A DNA stretch of 64,000 bases, taken from Dermatemys mawii. Lineage: Eukaryota; Chordata; Testudines; Dermatemydidae. Shown here in pieces: positions 33,308 through 45,700 of the stretch. The first letter of the stretch is position 1, and each line of letters begins with the position of its first letter. Location: contig ML677351.1 of the NCBI GenBank assembly GCA_007922305.1, positions 16,273,119-16,337,118 on the forward strand, written 5' to 3'. The notes under the pieces are model-generated. The model worked only from the letters and a program-made list of their open reading frames with translations. It ran no database searches and had not been told where the DNA came from. Position numbers and translations under genes: made by a program.

Positions 33308-35264
33308 GGCTCCCCAGCCAGCAAGCCAGAATCTTTGATTACTCACCTGATCCTCAGTAAGTAATGTATTTGATGTAGCATGTTAGCATTTTATTGAAAT
33401 TTTACCAATAAATAATCATAATTAATAATAAACATAAATAGCAGTGTGGACATTGTGGCTTATTCTGAAGCTTTAATCCTTCCTTGTAGGCTTGGGTTAT
33501 TATTTCTTTACATATTTGTCATCCTCTTCTTAGGTTCTATCTGTTTGATCTCAAATCTGGACAAACTGGAACTGATTTATAGTTATTCTACTACTACTCT
33601 AACAGGAGCTGTACATCAAAGGCGTGCAGGCAGCTCAGTTTCTGAAACTGGTGGTAAAAAATCAAAGTAAACCAAAGTCAGTTGCTTTTGCCAACCTAGA
33701 AACAGAAAACCAAAGAGTAGTGTGTGGGGTGTCCTGTCCTACTCTATAGTGCTCCAGTGAATGAAACTAGATTAGAGAGAAATTTATTTTTCCTTTTCAT
33801 TATTATACGTCTGTTACCTGTCCTTAGAGCAAGATTATTATTTAAGTGGACTTTGAAGCTAATGTTTTCATTTTAACTTGTCTTCAGTGGGCCTTTAGAG
33901 CAAGCTCTTGTAAATGGTAGGAAAGGTTCCGGGGGGAAAAGAAGAAAGTGAGTGTTTTTGAATGGTTTTACTTTCTTCAGTGACTTTTTTTTTTCTCATT
34001 TAGTAAACCTGAAAATAGTTTTCTTGTTCAGTTTCTTAAAGTAGTGAAGAACCACTTTGCATAAATAAATAAGCCCAAGGATAAACCATTTACTGTTGTA
34101 GTATTTAAAAAGTGTTAAATAATGTCCCAAAGTGACACTTTAAGGTCAGGACAGCAGAGCTTGAATTTAACATGAAAAGTAAGTGGAGGTGAGTGAAGAT
34201 ATGTGAGTAGGGAATGATATATTAAATTATTTGGAAAATATTATACATTAAAGATGTGTAAACTTGGCAACTAGATCACATTACCACTACTTTATACATA
34301 GAGACTTAATTTTTCATGTGATATTAATATACTGATTTTTCATTTACCAATTTTACAGCTCTTATTTCATGCTTTTTAAATAGAATTACCACATCTTTTA
34401 GTCTGAATACAATGGTGTTGACATTTACCTTAAAGCAGCTGTTCTTTTAAAAAAAATCATGTTTTTTCTGAGTCAAATGTAACCCTTTATTCTCACAACT
34501 CCGTACGGGCTTCTGGGAGAATAGAAAACAAAAGGAGATGAAATGTTTAAATAACAGAACCAGGGTAATCTTCCAAATACTGTGAATGTTTTTCTTCTTT
34601 AAGTGCAGTTATTGAAGGTCTTGTTATGTTAATGAAAATGATTTTACAATCAGTCAATGCATTTATTTCTGAAAGGAATGATAATATGCCCTTTAAAATC
34701 AGACTCCCTTTTGAGCTACAGTAAACTTCAGATGCTAACAGAGCAGCCTAGCTTTGAAGTTAGTGACCACAGCAAATATCAAACATATTTATACTTGGCT
34801 AAAAATGTGCACTTGTGAACTATGTCAGTCAACCCAATCTCTTTAAACCAACCTAGTGCTTTCAAGAATTCACCTGTGACTTAAACTGAACCTACAACTG
34901 GTGCTAGCAAACATCTGAAAATTAACTCCCAAGAGAATGCATTTTTTCACTTCACAGTAGTTGCTGATGCAGTCCATTACCTTTTCTCACATCCTATATT
35001 CAAAAGGAATTTCAGAGTCTTATCTTCAACCTACAGTGTTCTTATTAATTCATGTAACTCGTTTTGTCATTAGGAGGTAGTGAGGAGAAACTATTTTTGA
35101 AAATAAGTTAGCAAACAATCAAGGGAATCAAAAGGTAACTATTTTTTGTAGAAGCCGATTCTAACAGTGATATTATGAAATAAACTAAACAAAAACATCA
35201 ACAAACTATTTCCTATTATCTCAAGTCCATGCTTTTATATTTAATCATAGCTTTGTCCTTCAGT
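33308..35264. other. Repeat-poor unassigned stretch
   Basis: About 2 kb with no repeat I recognise and no ORF above 75 codons. It is AT-rich and complex. A stretch like this in a repeat-dense window may hold constrained noncoding DNA. Confidence 0.4.
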
Positions 35265-35269
35265 GAGGT
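35265..35269. repeat. Target-site duplication GAGGT (left)
   Basis: GAGGT precedes the LTR edge TGTGACAGGG and recurs exactly at 35899-35903 after the other edge ...CCATCACA. Confidence 0.85.
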
Positions 35270-35898
35270 TGTGACAGGGTTCCATTTGCCATGCTAGCAC
35301 CTCCTGCTGGTCGTCTTGGGGATCAGCTCCGCAGGTCGGTATGCCCACTTCTGGTGATGTGTCGCTCACTATCATTTCTACTCCCGGGACCTACATCACT
35401 GTGGCTGTGCCATGATCTGCATTTCTCCTCTTCTGGGGGCCAGTAATGCAGTCCACATGTCCAGCCATTTACTCAGTCGGTCGTCAGGGGGGACCCAGCC
35501 CTGCCCATTACTCTGGGTCCCAGCCCAGGGACCATGAAGATGGCAGCCATGTGCTGCATCCCTTCCACTCTCTCAGTACATTTCCCTGGGCCATTTTCCC
35601 TTACCTCAGGGCTTCTACATGTCTATCTTAGCAGCCATCCAGGAGTTCTCTCTCACTCTTCTGTTCCTCCCCAGCACAGCTCTGTCCAGGGTGTGAGCTT
35701 TCTTCCACTTTCAAGGCAGCCAGTTCTTCTTCCTTGAGGGACTGAACCTGCTCTGCCCTGCAACTCTTCTTATATGGACCTGCCAGGCCCTGATTGGCTG
35801 CTTCCCGCAGCCTCTCTCCTATGGGCTACTTTTCACACAACCTCCTTAGGGGTCTATTAACCCTTTATAGGCCAGTGTGGGGCAGATGCCCCATCACA
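35270..35898 (-). mobile_element. Solo LTR, probably Gypsy-type (629 bp)
   Basis: The edges are TGTGACAGGG and CCCATCACA (TG...CA with TGTGA inversion), flanked by an exact 5-bp duplication GAGGT. On the minus strand it starts TGTGATGGGGCATCTGCCCC and contains 'ccatataagaagagttgcag', a TATA-like box about 140 bp in, which sets the orientation. It is GC-rich relative to its surroundings. No internal region is present. Overlapping open frames on both strands are incidental. Confidence 0.85.
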
Positions 35899-35903
35899 GA
35901 GGT

Positions 35904-37124
35904 CAGTGTCATTTTTATGCTGTTTCCTCTAATAATCATTTTAAGCAGAGCGGAGCTAAAGCTCAGGCCTTCTCTCTTCCAACCTTCAGATGCAGATTTC
36001 TTCTTGCTCTTGATGACATTCCCCAGCATATAATCTGGATGGCTGAACAGTTGTGTCCTTTCAGAACTCCAACCTGGGATGCCTTTCATATTGCTTTGCT
36101 GTGAGAACAACCACTCCTGTTCTGTTCATACATTGGCTTTGTTCATACACTGTTCATACACTGGTGATGCAAAATTACTCTCTTCTGAATGATATGAGTG
36201 TCCCAGCCTGAATTATATTGCAGAGTGACACCAGCAAATTCTCAGTCCCAGACTTGTTCCCAGAAAAGTGTGTCTTGTACTGCCCAGCATCTTCCTGGAC
36301 AATACAAGCTCAAAGAAAGTCTGCCATTTCACTAACAGAAAATGATATTCACAAACCCTGTTGTCTCAAATGGAGCTTCCCAAACACTTCAATCTAAACA
36401 CACACTGGATTAGATAAATCAATAAAACAAGTTTATTAACTACAGAAATATAGATTTTAAGTAATTACAAGTAATGAGTCATAAAAGAAAGAACTGGTTA
36501 CAAAGAAATACGTAAAATACAAACTAATACCTAACATAACAAGCTAAGTGAATTTAAAGCAAAAAGATTTCTCTTACCACATACTTACAGCAATCATGCA
36601 GGATTCCTTCACCCAGGACCTCTCTCCCAGTTCAATTATGCTTCATTTGTCTTTCAAACCTCGTTGATGCCATGAGTAGAAATGTGGGGAGGTGATCTGT
36701 GTCCTCTGTTCTCCCTTGGGATAGCATTTCTCTTCCTTGAGAATCATCTCCAGCTGTGGTAGTGGCAACAGCAAGTGTGTTTGCCAGGATGTAAATTTCT
36801 CATTCACACTCTTCTTCTTGGCCAAATAGTGGTCACTTAACCAGGTGATAGTCCATTTGATTTTGTTGACACCTGGCTGAGGTGTCTATTTTCCTTTTCA
36901 GTTTCCCTGAGGCACTGTTCTGTGCCTACTTTTCTGGAGCATGATCTCAGCAATGTCAGGGTAGAATCTTATAACTTTACATACAGTATTGCCACACACA
37001 TTTTATCAGGACAATAATGATCAGCAAATTATGAGTTTTCAAATGATACCTCACAAGGCATACTTTGAACAACATTTATCACAGTTTTGTAAAAAGGATT
37101 AACATGAGGTTACAGACTGTCACA
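35904..37124 (-). mobile_element. LTR-like retroelement tract, antisense
   Basis: The right edge CTGTCACA at 37124 corresponds to a minus-strand start TGTGACAG. Around 36422-36445 the plus strand 'aataaaacaagtttattaac' gives a minus-strand AATAAACTTGTTTT-type polyadenylation region, typical of LTRs. The left boundary is uncertain: either about 36100 (TGTGAGAACA) or continuous with 35904, next to the solo LTR. No duplication was found. The repeat character is from memory of similar turtle sequence. Confidence 0.45.
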
Positions 37125-38810
37125 CTCACCTCTTTTTCTATCCCAAGAACAAAGCATCAGATGCACAGCCCACTGAAGTCAATTGGGAGTTTTTCCATTG
37201 ACTTCAGTGACATTTGGTTCAAGTCATAAGTGAAAAGGATTTGTTTGGACATTAGTAGCTTTCATTGTTTGGAAGATAGTGGTTCTGGACCTGTTCCTGT
37301 TGAGGTCAAAAGAAGTTTTGCCGTTATCTTCAGTGGGTGCAAGATTGAGTCTACAGTTGGGAAAAGACTTTTCAGTGTTACCAGTATTCAGTGAATTATT
37401 TATGTCTTGGGGACTTGAGCATTGTTGGGTGAAACAACATTAGTAATGAGTGAAGAAAATAAATAAATGGGGATTCGGGTGCTTTTCCATTTGGTAGGAA
37501 GATAGAGATGTGTCAGGCTTAAAATCTAAAATATTTTGATTTATCTATAACTCCAATACCATGATGTTTATCTTGAGAAACAGTGCTAAAAAACCCCTTA
37601 TCAGTTACATGTAGTGGATGGGTATTTATTTCTTCCTCTCTGACTGCTTTCCATCCAAATTGTTGTCATATGTGATAAAAGCACTGTTGAATGCTCTACA
37701 TTCAGAGAATTTATTTAGACTCTGTTTTATCGGTCATTTGCAGAACAGCATGCTGAGAAGTCTTCAAACATCAGCCTAGACCAGATCCACAGTGCAGAAA
37801 AAATGCGACTTTCACAGATTAAGGATCCAGTCCTGCTCCCATTGAATTCAATAGGAAAATAGGAGTGGTTTGAATGTTTAGACGTTGACTGTTCCAAATT
37901 AAATATTTTTTTATAAATTAATCTTTGGTAAAGGATCAGAATAGTTCGGACTCTGTGCCTTGCCAAGATTCTGCCATGTCATAGAAAGGTGTCAGCTCTG
38001 GAGAAGTTTGCCTTCATGTTACCTGCCCATGGGACTGATACCGATGACTTTATTTTACATTATAAGCCTGATTCAAAGTTCACTGAAATTGATGAAAGAA
38101 CTCCCATTGATTTCAGTGGGATTTGAGTCAGACTTTAAATAAACAGCTGTCTATTGACCCAAGAACATGTGACATATTTAAATTTCTAGCGACATACTTA
38201 AATTTCTAGACAAAGCATAGATTAGCTCGATTGATCTTTATAGCAATCCTGAGAAATTTGCAGAATGCTTCAAACATGATCATAACTCTTTACTGAAAAT
38301 AATTGAGCCATTTTCTGTTTCCAGTTATTCTAGTGTAAACCTAGAGAGGTTCAACTGAAACAATTTACAGCAGCATAACTGAGAGCAGAATTTGTCCTTA
38401 CGTTTCAAGTTCTTCTGGTATCTGACTATATATCAAAGCACTACTACTCTTCTGCCATATTATTTGAACCAATAGCATGGAGAGAGAGCTAAACCTCAGC
38501 CTCTGTTTAAACCAGTAGATTACTAGTTCAAAGCCTGTTTTTGCTTTTCAAGGTCCAGAACAGCATTCACTGCCATAGCCTTTGGAAGGAAATGTAACAT
38601 GTTCAAACAAATGACTATTTTTTTCTGACTCATCTATTTGAATTCAGCACAAACTCCTTGCTGTAGTGATGCTTGGTTAATGAATTCAAAGCCAGAAGGA
38701 AGATGTGACTAGCTCTGTCAGGCTAAAAATAAGGCAACTGTTTCACTGCTGGATGAAATACCATCTACCTTTATCTGTCTTATCCCTATCAACTAGGGTT
38801 CAGATTAGAG
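37125..38810. repeat. Unassigned sequence with several copies of a dispersed imperfect palindrome
   Basis: Copies of a CCCATTGAYTTCARTGGGA-like near-palindrome occur at about 37169-37189, 37193-37214, 37836-37856 and 38101-38122, with weaker ones at 37321 and 38079. No gene was recognised. Confidence 0.5.
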
Positions 38811-39549
38811 CAGTAGTTCCCAAACTTTAACAACCTGTGAATTCCTTCCACTAAAATGTCAAGTCTTATGAACTCCCTTCTAAAAATGAATATTTCCAGG
38901 GATTTTCCCCTTTAAGTGAGTATAAATTATATACTTGATCTTGGAAATATTAAAAAAAATGTTGTTGACATGCTTATTATACACTATTATTAATTATTTA
39001 TCCTTACTGTATTTTTATTACATTATGAAAATGGCAACACCCATCTAAGATCTCACTTTCATAGCTTGTATCACTTTGAATAAGCCTGTTTATAAGGCAA
39101 GGAGCCTATATTTCATCAAGGAATATCAGATGTGAAACATCTTGAAGGTACTTAAGAAGCCAACTCAAAGAGTTCCTCCTACACAAGCTTTCAGGTCTAG
39201 AGCAGTCCAGGCAAACAATGCATGTTACAACAAAGTTTAAACTTGTTCTTCATCATAATAATTTAAAAAATACTAGCTGCCTATTTAATTTTAAAAACAG
39301 CAAAAACTATCCCCCTCCCTTTACATTTCTTATAAGGAGTCTTGAAGTTTAAATCTCCTCAGTGTGATAGAGATGCTTGCTTTGTGCTGCTTAGCTCTTG
39401 GAAGTCCAGGTGCTCCGGGCTGCTGGCCCCATGCTGCTCAGGGTCCCTAGAGACAGCTCTGTCCTCCATTAGGAATTTTTTTCCCAGAAACCCCCAGTAA
39501 CATTTTGTGAACCCCCACGGGTTCATGAACCCCAGTTTGGAAACCAACA
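38811..39549. mobile_element. hAT nonautonomous element (739 bp)
   Basis: Left end CAGTAGTTCCCAAACT; the right end read inward is TGTTGGTTTCCAAACT, sharing the YCCAAACT core of a common hAT terminus. An exact 8-bp duplication GATTAGAG lies at 38803-38810 and 39550-39557. The AT-rich interior has no transposase. The 76-codon minus-strand frame at 39359 is incidental. Confidence 0.82.
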
Positions 39550-39557
39550 GATTAGAG

Positions 39558-40059
39558 CCATGACAGTGGGGTCTGAGCCTGGTTTTCATTCAGAACCAAG
39601 GAGAGAGGGAATATGTCATACATGGTGCATGAGTGGACTCTAATAAAAGAGAGATTCCTCAACAAGATCAACTTCCCCCCAAATGTATGAACCTCTAATA
39701 TTTCACCTAATTTTAATTAGAAGTGGGCCAAGAGGGCTGCACTCGGATTTGGATTAGACCTGTGGGAGGATTGATGGTTTGATCTGAATATAATTGGGCT
39801 TAGGTTTTGGGTTCAACAGCACTGAAAACTCCAATTTGCTCTCACAAGACTTCAGGCTTTTGACTGGGCTCAATGCTGCCTACTGTTCTCACCTTTACAA
39901 CAAGCCTAAGGGGATTTTATCCCTTGAGTCATATTTCCAGTAGTGCCTGTGGCTTATAGGTGCCTCATTTTTCCAATACGTTACAAATATACACAATCAT
40001 TTCTCAGTAGTGATGAGTAGTGATTTCTCACTAGATGCCCCCAATCCAAACCATTCCAG
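39558..40059. other. Unassigned
   Basis: No gene or repeat recognised. Confidence 0.35.
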
Positions 40060-40290
40060 TAGCACTAGATGCCCCCATTCTCCCTGGCACTGTACAAACA
40101 CATTGAGAGACAATCCCTGCTCCAAAAAGGTAATGTAAATAGACAAGAAAGACAAAGGGTGGGAGAGGACATAAAGGTATGGAGTAGTGAAATGACTTGT
40201 CCCAGACCACATAGCAGATCAGTGGCAAAACTGGGAATAGAACTCAGATCTGCTGTCCCCTAGTCCAATATGCTTGCAACTAGACCCACA
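40060..40290 (-). mobile_element. MIR-type SINE, antisense
   Basis: The plus strand carries 'tggcactgtacaaacacatt' (tail) followed by 'gaaatgacttgtcccagacc' and 'agtggcaaaactgggaatag', the reverse complement of a MIR core and tRNA-derived head. Confidence 0.72.
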
Positions 40291-40724
40291 TGTGTTCTGT
40301 ACATTTTTCGAAGTTTCAGTCATCCAAACAAGCCAGGATTGCTATACATTATTCACTTACAATCACTCATTCAATATCAGTACTTTGGGGGTACAGGGAG
40401 ACCATACTGTGGTGGTGCTATTTGTAACCAATGCCTCTAAGATGTATCAGGCAGACAATATATTGACTAGATCATAAGAGGTGGAGCTTGTTTCCCTGAA
40501 GTGAGGCACAAGACCTTGCCCAATCCACAGTGGTTACCTTAAGCAAGTGTGGAGTGTAGCAGAAAGGAGGGAGGAACAATTTTACATCCTAAAATAAGGA
40601 GAAAAGAGAGTTGCTCCTTGCTATAACTTGCTCAATGTTAGATACTTACATAGTCCCCCTTATCATAATGTCTGAGCTCCTCACGGTGTTTCATGTATTG
40701 ATCCTCTTTGTGCATCACGGAAGT

Positions 40725-40880
40725 ACTAATACTTCATTTTACAGATGGGAACTTGAGGTACACAGAGAGATTAAGTGGCTTGCTGAAGGTCACACACAAT
40801 TCTATGTCAAAGAATGAAATTGCACATGGGTTTTCTTAATCCTAGGCTATAGACCTAATCACTGGACCATTGCTAACTAC
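40725..40880 (-). mobile_element. MIR-type SINE, antisense (second copy)
   Basis: 'cattttacagatgggaactt', 'ttaagtggcttgctgaaggt' and 'aatcactggaccattgctaa' give the reverse-complement MIR core and the box-A end of the tRNA-like head. Confidence 0.78.
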
Positions 40881-41039
40881 ATTCCAATGGACCTATTTGT
40901 ATTTGTACGTACAAAAATGGAGAAGGATGTCATACTGTCTGGAGTGGCTTCGCAACCCTGAATGCCAATCTCAGGCCAGACTGTCAAAAATCAGGCAGAT
41001 ATCGCAAACTAATGATATGTTCTATAATTAGATTTCACC

Positions 41040-41830
41040 AACCCAGTAACAAATGTGAACTCCCAAAGCACTGTAACAGTCTTACTGTGGAGTTACAGAC
41101 AATCCCCTTGGGGCTGGGCACTCCAATGTATCTTGTCACCCAGGCAAATTGGACTTAATGATAAATGGTCACTTACACCAAAGATCACAAAATATTCTCA
41201 AGAGACCAGTCACTTACTCCAGATCAATTTGTATCTCAGATTTCTCACTAAAGATAGTGCGTGTAGCCAACTAAAGATTTATTAACTAGGAAAGCAGGCA
41301 AAATACATACACAAATGAATTACAGTCAATGGTTACAAAAGGTAACAGAGTTCTAGTAATCAGTTAAGAATGAATGTCTTTTAGGGCTAACCAAGGCTGA
41401 TCTTTAGAAGTTCTGCTCATGTTTCCTAGCCCAAGCCTCAGTAGCTAAGAGATGAAAAATTTTCATGGCAGGTATCTGTATTTCCTTCTTCCAGAATTCA
41501 GGCTGATGGCATAAGATTTCTTGCATGTATGGGCGTAAGAGGGCCATTAACCCAGTCTTTGTATCATGACGTTTCATAATGGACAATTTAATCATGATAG
41601 TCCTTTTTTGATGGACAGAGGAACCACTCTTTCTGCCTGGGTTGATCAGTTTAGAGCTGTCATTCTTACAGTTATAAATCAAAACTTACCTTTTATTTCA
41701 TAGTGTGGGATATAGACATTACAAGTAAGAATAATGCATGCAGCAACTTATAAGCATTTTATAGAGTATAAACACATCCATACAAGTCTAACACCTATTT
41801 TGAACAATACTAACATACAGGTTAGTTGTC
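41040..41830 (-). mobile_element. LTR-retroelement-like tract, antisense
   Basis: Resembles a turtle LTR/ERV repeat in antisense: 'taaagatttattaactagga' gives a minus-strand AATAAA, followed by a conserved-looking 'aatgaattacagtcaatggt' stretch. No termini or duplication were identified. The 92-codon minus-strand frame at 41404 has no retroviral motif I can recognise. Confidence 0.4.
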
Positions 41831-41880
41831 CTGGTTTCCAGCTATGAACTTATCAAAGCCCCCAACCCCACTCCCCAAAG

Positions 41881-41951
41881 GGAGCTAAAGGGCCAGATTA
41901 AAACATCTGAAGGGCCGGTAGCGGCTCCTGGGCCATAGTTTGCCCACTCCG
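41881..41951. mobile_element. hAT element right end, truncated
   Basis: 'aagggccagattaaaacatc' through 'ggccatagtttgcccactcc' matches the right end of the hAT MITE family seen at 53100-53168. It directly abuts the CR1 copy that begins at 41952, and the left end is missing. Confidence 0.55.
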
Positions 41952-42440
41952 ATCTAGACCATCCCTGACAGGTGTTTCTCCAACTTGCTCGTAAAAATCC
42001 CTGATGCTGGAGATTCCACAATCTCCCTAGGCAATTTATTCCAGTGCTTAACCACCCTGACAGTTAGGAAGTTTTTCCTAATGTCCAACCTAAACCAACC
42101 TTACTGCAATTTAAGCCCATTGCTTCTTCTCCCATCCTCAGAGGTTAAGAAGAACAATTTTTCTCCCTCCTCCTTATAACCACCTTTTCTGTACCTGAAA
42201 ACTGTTATCATGTCCCTCTCAGTCTTCTCTTCTCCAGACTAAACCAACCCATTTTTTTCAATCTTCCCTCATAGGTCATGTTTTTTAGAACTTTAATCAC
42301 TTTTATTGCTCTTCTCTGGACTTTACCCAATTTGTCCATATCTTTTCTGAAATGTGGCACCCAGAACTGGACACAATACTCCAGTTGAGGCCTAATTAGC
42401 GCAGAGTAGAGTGGAAGAATTATTTCTTGTGTTCTTATGT
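41952..42440 (-). mobile_element. CR1 LINE 3' fragment
   Basis: Antisense CR1 wording ('gaccatccctgacaggtgtt', 'ttattccagtgcttaaccac', 'cacaatactccagttgaggc') of the same subfamily as 19783-20575. It lacks the extreme 3' end and is truncated on the coding side at about 42440. Confidence 0.85.
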
Positions 42441-43066
42441 AATAGGTGGTGTGACAGTGAGATTATGAACAAGTATTATGGAGATTGGAACCACTTTGTC
42501 ATTCTCAGATTGATAATTGGGAAGAGGACCGAATCTTGTTAGTTCTGGTTACAGCTGGTAGAACCCCAGAATTTCCAGTTCATGGGTAATTTTGATATTT
42601 CAAAATTTGGTTTTGGTCTGAATCAAAATAGATATTTTTAAAAAATTTCCCACAAATTGGATTTTTGTAAAGTTTTAGTGTTGAATTCCCAAACCAAAGT
42701 TCTGGAATTCCCAAAAACAAAATTCCCAAAGCTTTTTTTTAATCAAAATATTTTCTTTCCTTTGGAATGTTCATGGAAATATTTTTTAAAAATGTTTAGA
42801 CATTGATGAAAACTGGATTTTCTGTTGAAAAAAACATTTTGACAGAAAAAAAATCCTGAGCTCTTGTCCTGGTATGGAAAAGATTGAAAATCCTTGTTCA
42901 AAAACATTTTTCAGGGTCTAGCAATAAGACTCCTTGAACACACCAGGCTGATTAGAAATAATTGCTCCAATCAATCCATCCATAGCATTTATATATACAC
43001 AGTACTAAATCACAACAGAATGTAGGCACTGTAAAATATACTATAGAAATAAAACTGGTCTCTGAA
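42441..43066. other. Unassigned; T/A-rich degenerate repeat near 42580-42860
   Basis: Repeated 'aaattcccaaa' and 'tttttgaaa' words suggest a decayed copy of the T-rich element seen complete at 61352-61950, but no ends can be drawn. Confidence 0.3.
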
Positions 43067-43094
43067 CTCTCTCTCTCTCTTTTTTTTTTTTTTG
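43067..43094. repeat. (CT)n followed by poly-T
   Basis: About seven CT units followed by fourteen Ts: a simple-sequence tract. Confidence 0.9.
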
Positions 43095-45447
43095 GTTTGC
43101 TTGATTGTATTTGTTTTGTAATCTATTTCTCTCTAAGTTGCCTTTACTTCAGTTTGTGTAGGGCAAGCTTTTTGTAGAATGTTGGAGTTTGCCGTGGTCT
43201 TTGAATGCAATTTTAGTACCCATAAACTAGCAGGAACTTCACCATACTAATATAATTATAATTCAAAATTATAATTTCACCAGTTTTTGAAACAAACAAT
43301 TTTAAAAAAGTTGGTCCATGTCAAGAATATATTGTTCCACCTACTTATTTATTCAGATGCACCTTTTGTACTGGCTATTCAGAAATAAAATCAAATCCCC
43401 AGTCAATAATCTCCTGCTAAGTGCTAATCACATGTGCATTCAACAAATAACTCTAGTGGGTTGCAACAGTTTGTACAACTCCCCTCCCAATCTATTCTGC
43501 TTTATTATTAATGGCTATGCTTCAGAGGTAGACCTTTAATTATGACCACAGAAACCCTTTGATTCTTACGGAATAAAAATACTTGTATTTCATACAGTTC
43601 TTTCACAGCTCACATGGCTGTGTTCCTCCAGAAAGCACTGTCATTAACTGTTGTTGATTGATTTCTATCACTTAAATCTGTTTGTGCCCTGGGGTTTTTT
43701 CTCATATATTTACACAACACTCCCTTGACCAAACACAATTTTGCTTGTAACTTGATAGCTAATAAACACAATTAAAAATTAAAACAGTTTATGGCAAATC
43801 ATATGAGATAATAAAGCAGTATATTTTGTTATCATTGAAGAGTGCATTTTCAGAGCTGCATCAGTCTTGCTAAAGAATAGAATAGTAATAGGATTTTGGG
43901 CATGGCTGGTTAAGACAAGGTTGCTAAACTTGCAATTGCAGCAGGTCCCACCAGTGCCAGTAGGAATTTATTGCTCATACTGTAGTGATGAGTGCTGTGA
44001 AGTACAAACTGCTGCTTGTTGTCTAAGAGTTCTTCAGGGTTAACTAAAATGGGGAAATAGCTCACTTTCTTTGGTCTGGTTATTTGCATTTGTTTTGTGT
44101 CAGCATTGTGCTCTAGCACAGAGCATTTTACCCCTCCAAATGTATAGCTTCTCTGCACCACTTCCCTAACTCTGTGTCAGTTCTGGACACACTTCTGCTC
44201 TGTGGGATTCCACTCCCTTTTGGAATAGTTTAGGCATTTGAGGGTTGAGTGGTGCAGGTGCAGGCAAGGTAATGTTTGGCCTTCTCCCAGTACAGGCTTG
44301 GCTGGATTCTGTAATCAAATATCACCTGCTCAGAAGGTAAGATGGACCCAGAATGCATTGTTATTTACTCAGTTCTCCCCACTACCCTGAAAAAGCTCTT
44401 GGATTTGCAAGATCAGATAGAAGCTGTGAGTCCAGTGAAAGACAACCAGATGTGCAGAGAAATTTCAGAATGGATATCTGTTGCAAGTTGGAGATCTGTA
44501 TGGATTCTCCCTTTTAACTTTAAAAAGGGTAAAATATGGTCTGAGAATTGTAGGATTGCCTTATTTGAAACTGGTTTACCCAGGTGTAGTGAAATGCCTT
44601 AATATTGCATTTGGTATAGATTGCTTAGAAACAACATTTAACAATACAAGAGTAGAATGAAACTGTTTCTAAGTAATCTTAAGAAACAAAATACATTCTT
44701 TATATTTTGCTTTTTTAATAAAGGGGGTTTGGTTGGTTTTTGGGTGCTTATTTGAAGCTCTTGTAGAAATCAGGACCATGTGTGCTAACTGTTTATATTC
44801 CACAGTTTATTTATAAAGGAAACTAATTGATATTGACTACAAACAGGACAGATTGAATCTGCAGTTTGAAATCAGATTCAGTGACTCAGTCGATGGTTCC
44901 TAGAAACAGCTCCCCCCATCTGTGCATGAAAGTAGAGTATGTAGGTAGTGGGAAATCAGGTGACCATAATTCAACGTATCCAGAGGAAGGTCATAAGAAT
45001 TCTGGAAGTAGTTTCAGCAGGCTTCTGTTAGACATGGAGGGATTTTCACAGTCAGAGTCCTGATTATTGGAAAATCCCTGCCTGCAGCCCTAGCCTTAAT
45101 GAACCTCAGCCTGGAGAGAATGGACAGGCTTACTAATTTCAGTTGATTTGTTGGCATGAAAGATAAAACAGAATATATACAGAATAAATATTTAAGAAAT
45201 AGCATCAAATTGACTTTTCTGTGGATACCAAAAACATCTGTTAGAAACTAGAGCCAGCAAAAGAATCAATGAGGTACTGTGCAATACAGGAGAATCCAAC
45301 ATGTTGTCTCTGTTATATCATAGCTCCTCTAGTGATTTAATTAATTATTTGTATTGTTCTTAAGCCATTCTCCAATGGTTATGTAGGTCATCTTGATTAA
45401 CAAAAGGCACTGAAACCCATACAGCATATTTGCTCCCCCTTATTATG
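43095..45447. other. Unassigned
   Basis: No gene or clear repeat in about 2.3 kb. The frames at 43910, 44342 and 44866 are 65-86 codons with no motif. Confidence 0.35.
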
Positions 45448-45700
45448 TGTGATAGGGTGCACATACCATGCACTGGACTGGAAAGGGCTAACCCCATACT
45501 ATGGGTGGAGGAAGTCCTACCCTCAGGCCATGCTACCCTGAATGCAAGGGCTGCACTTTTGACTCTGGCTGCTAAACAACAGTGTCCTATAACTGAGGGC
45601 TGAATCTCACTGTGGCGAGACCCAAGACAGTTGGATAGGCTGTAACTGTGGTATCAGCACGCCTCCTGCCTGTCCCAACAAGAGATGGGATATGCATACG
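45448..45700 (+). mobile_element. Possible Gypsy LTR fragment
   Basis: Starts TGTGATAGGGTGCACA, resembling the TGTGA-start LTRs at 18382 and 35270, with 'ggactggaaagggctaaccc' and other LTR-like GC-rich wording. No 3' end or duplication was found. Confidence 0.4.
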
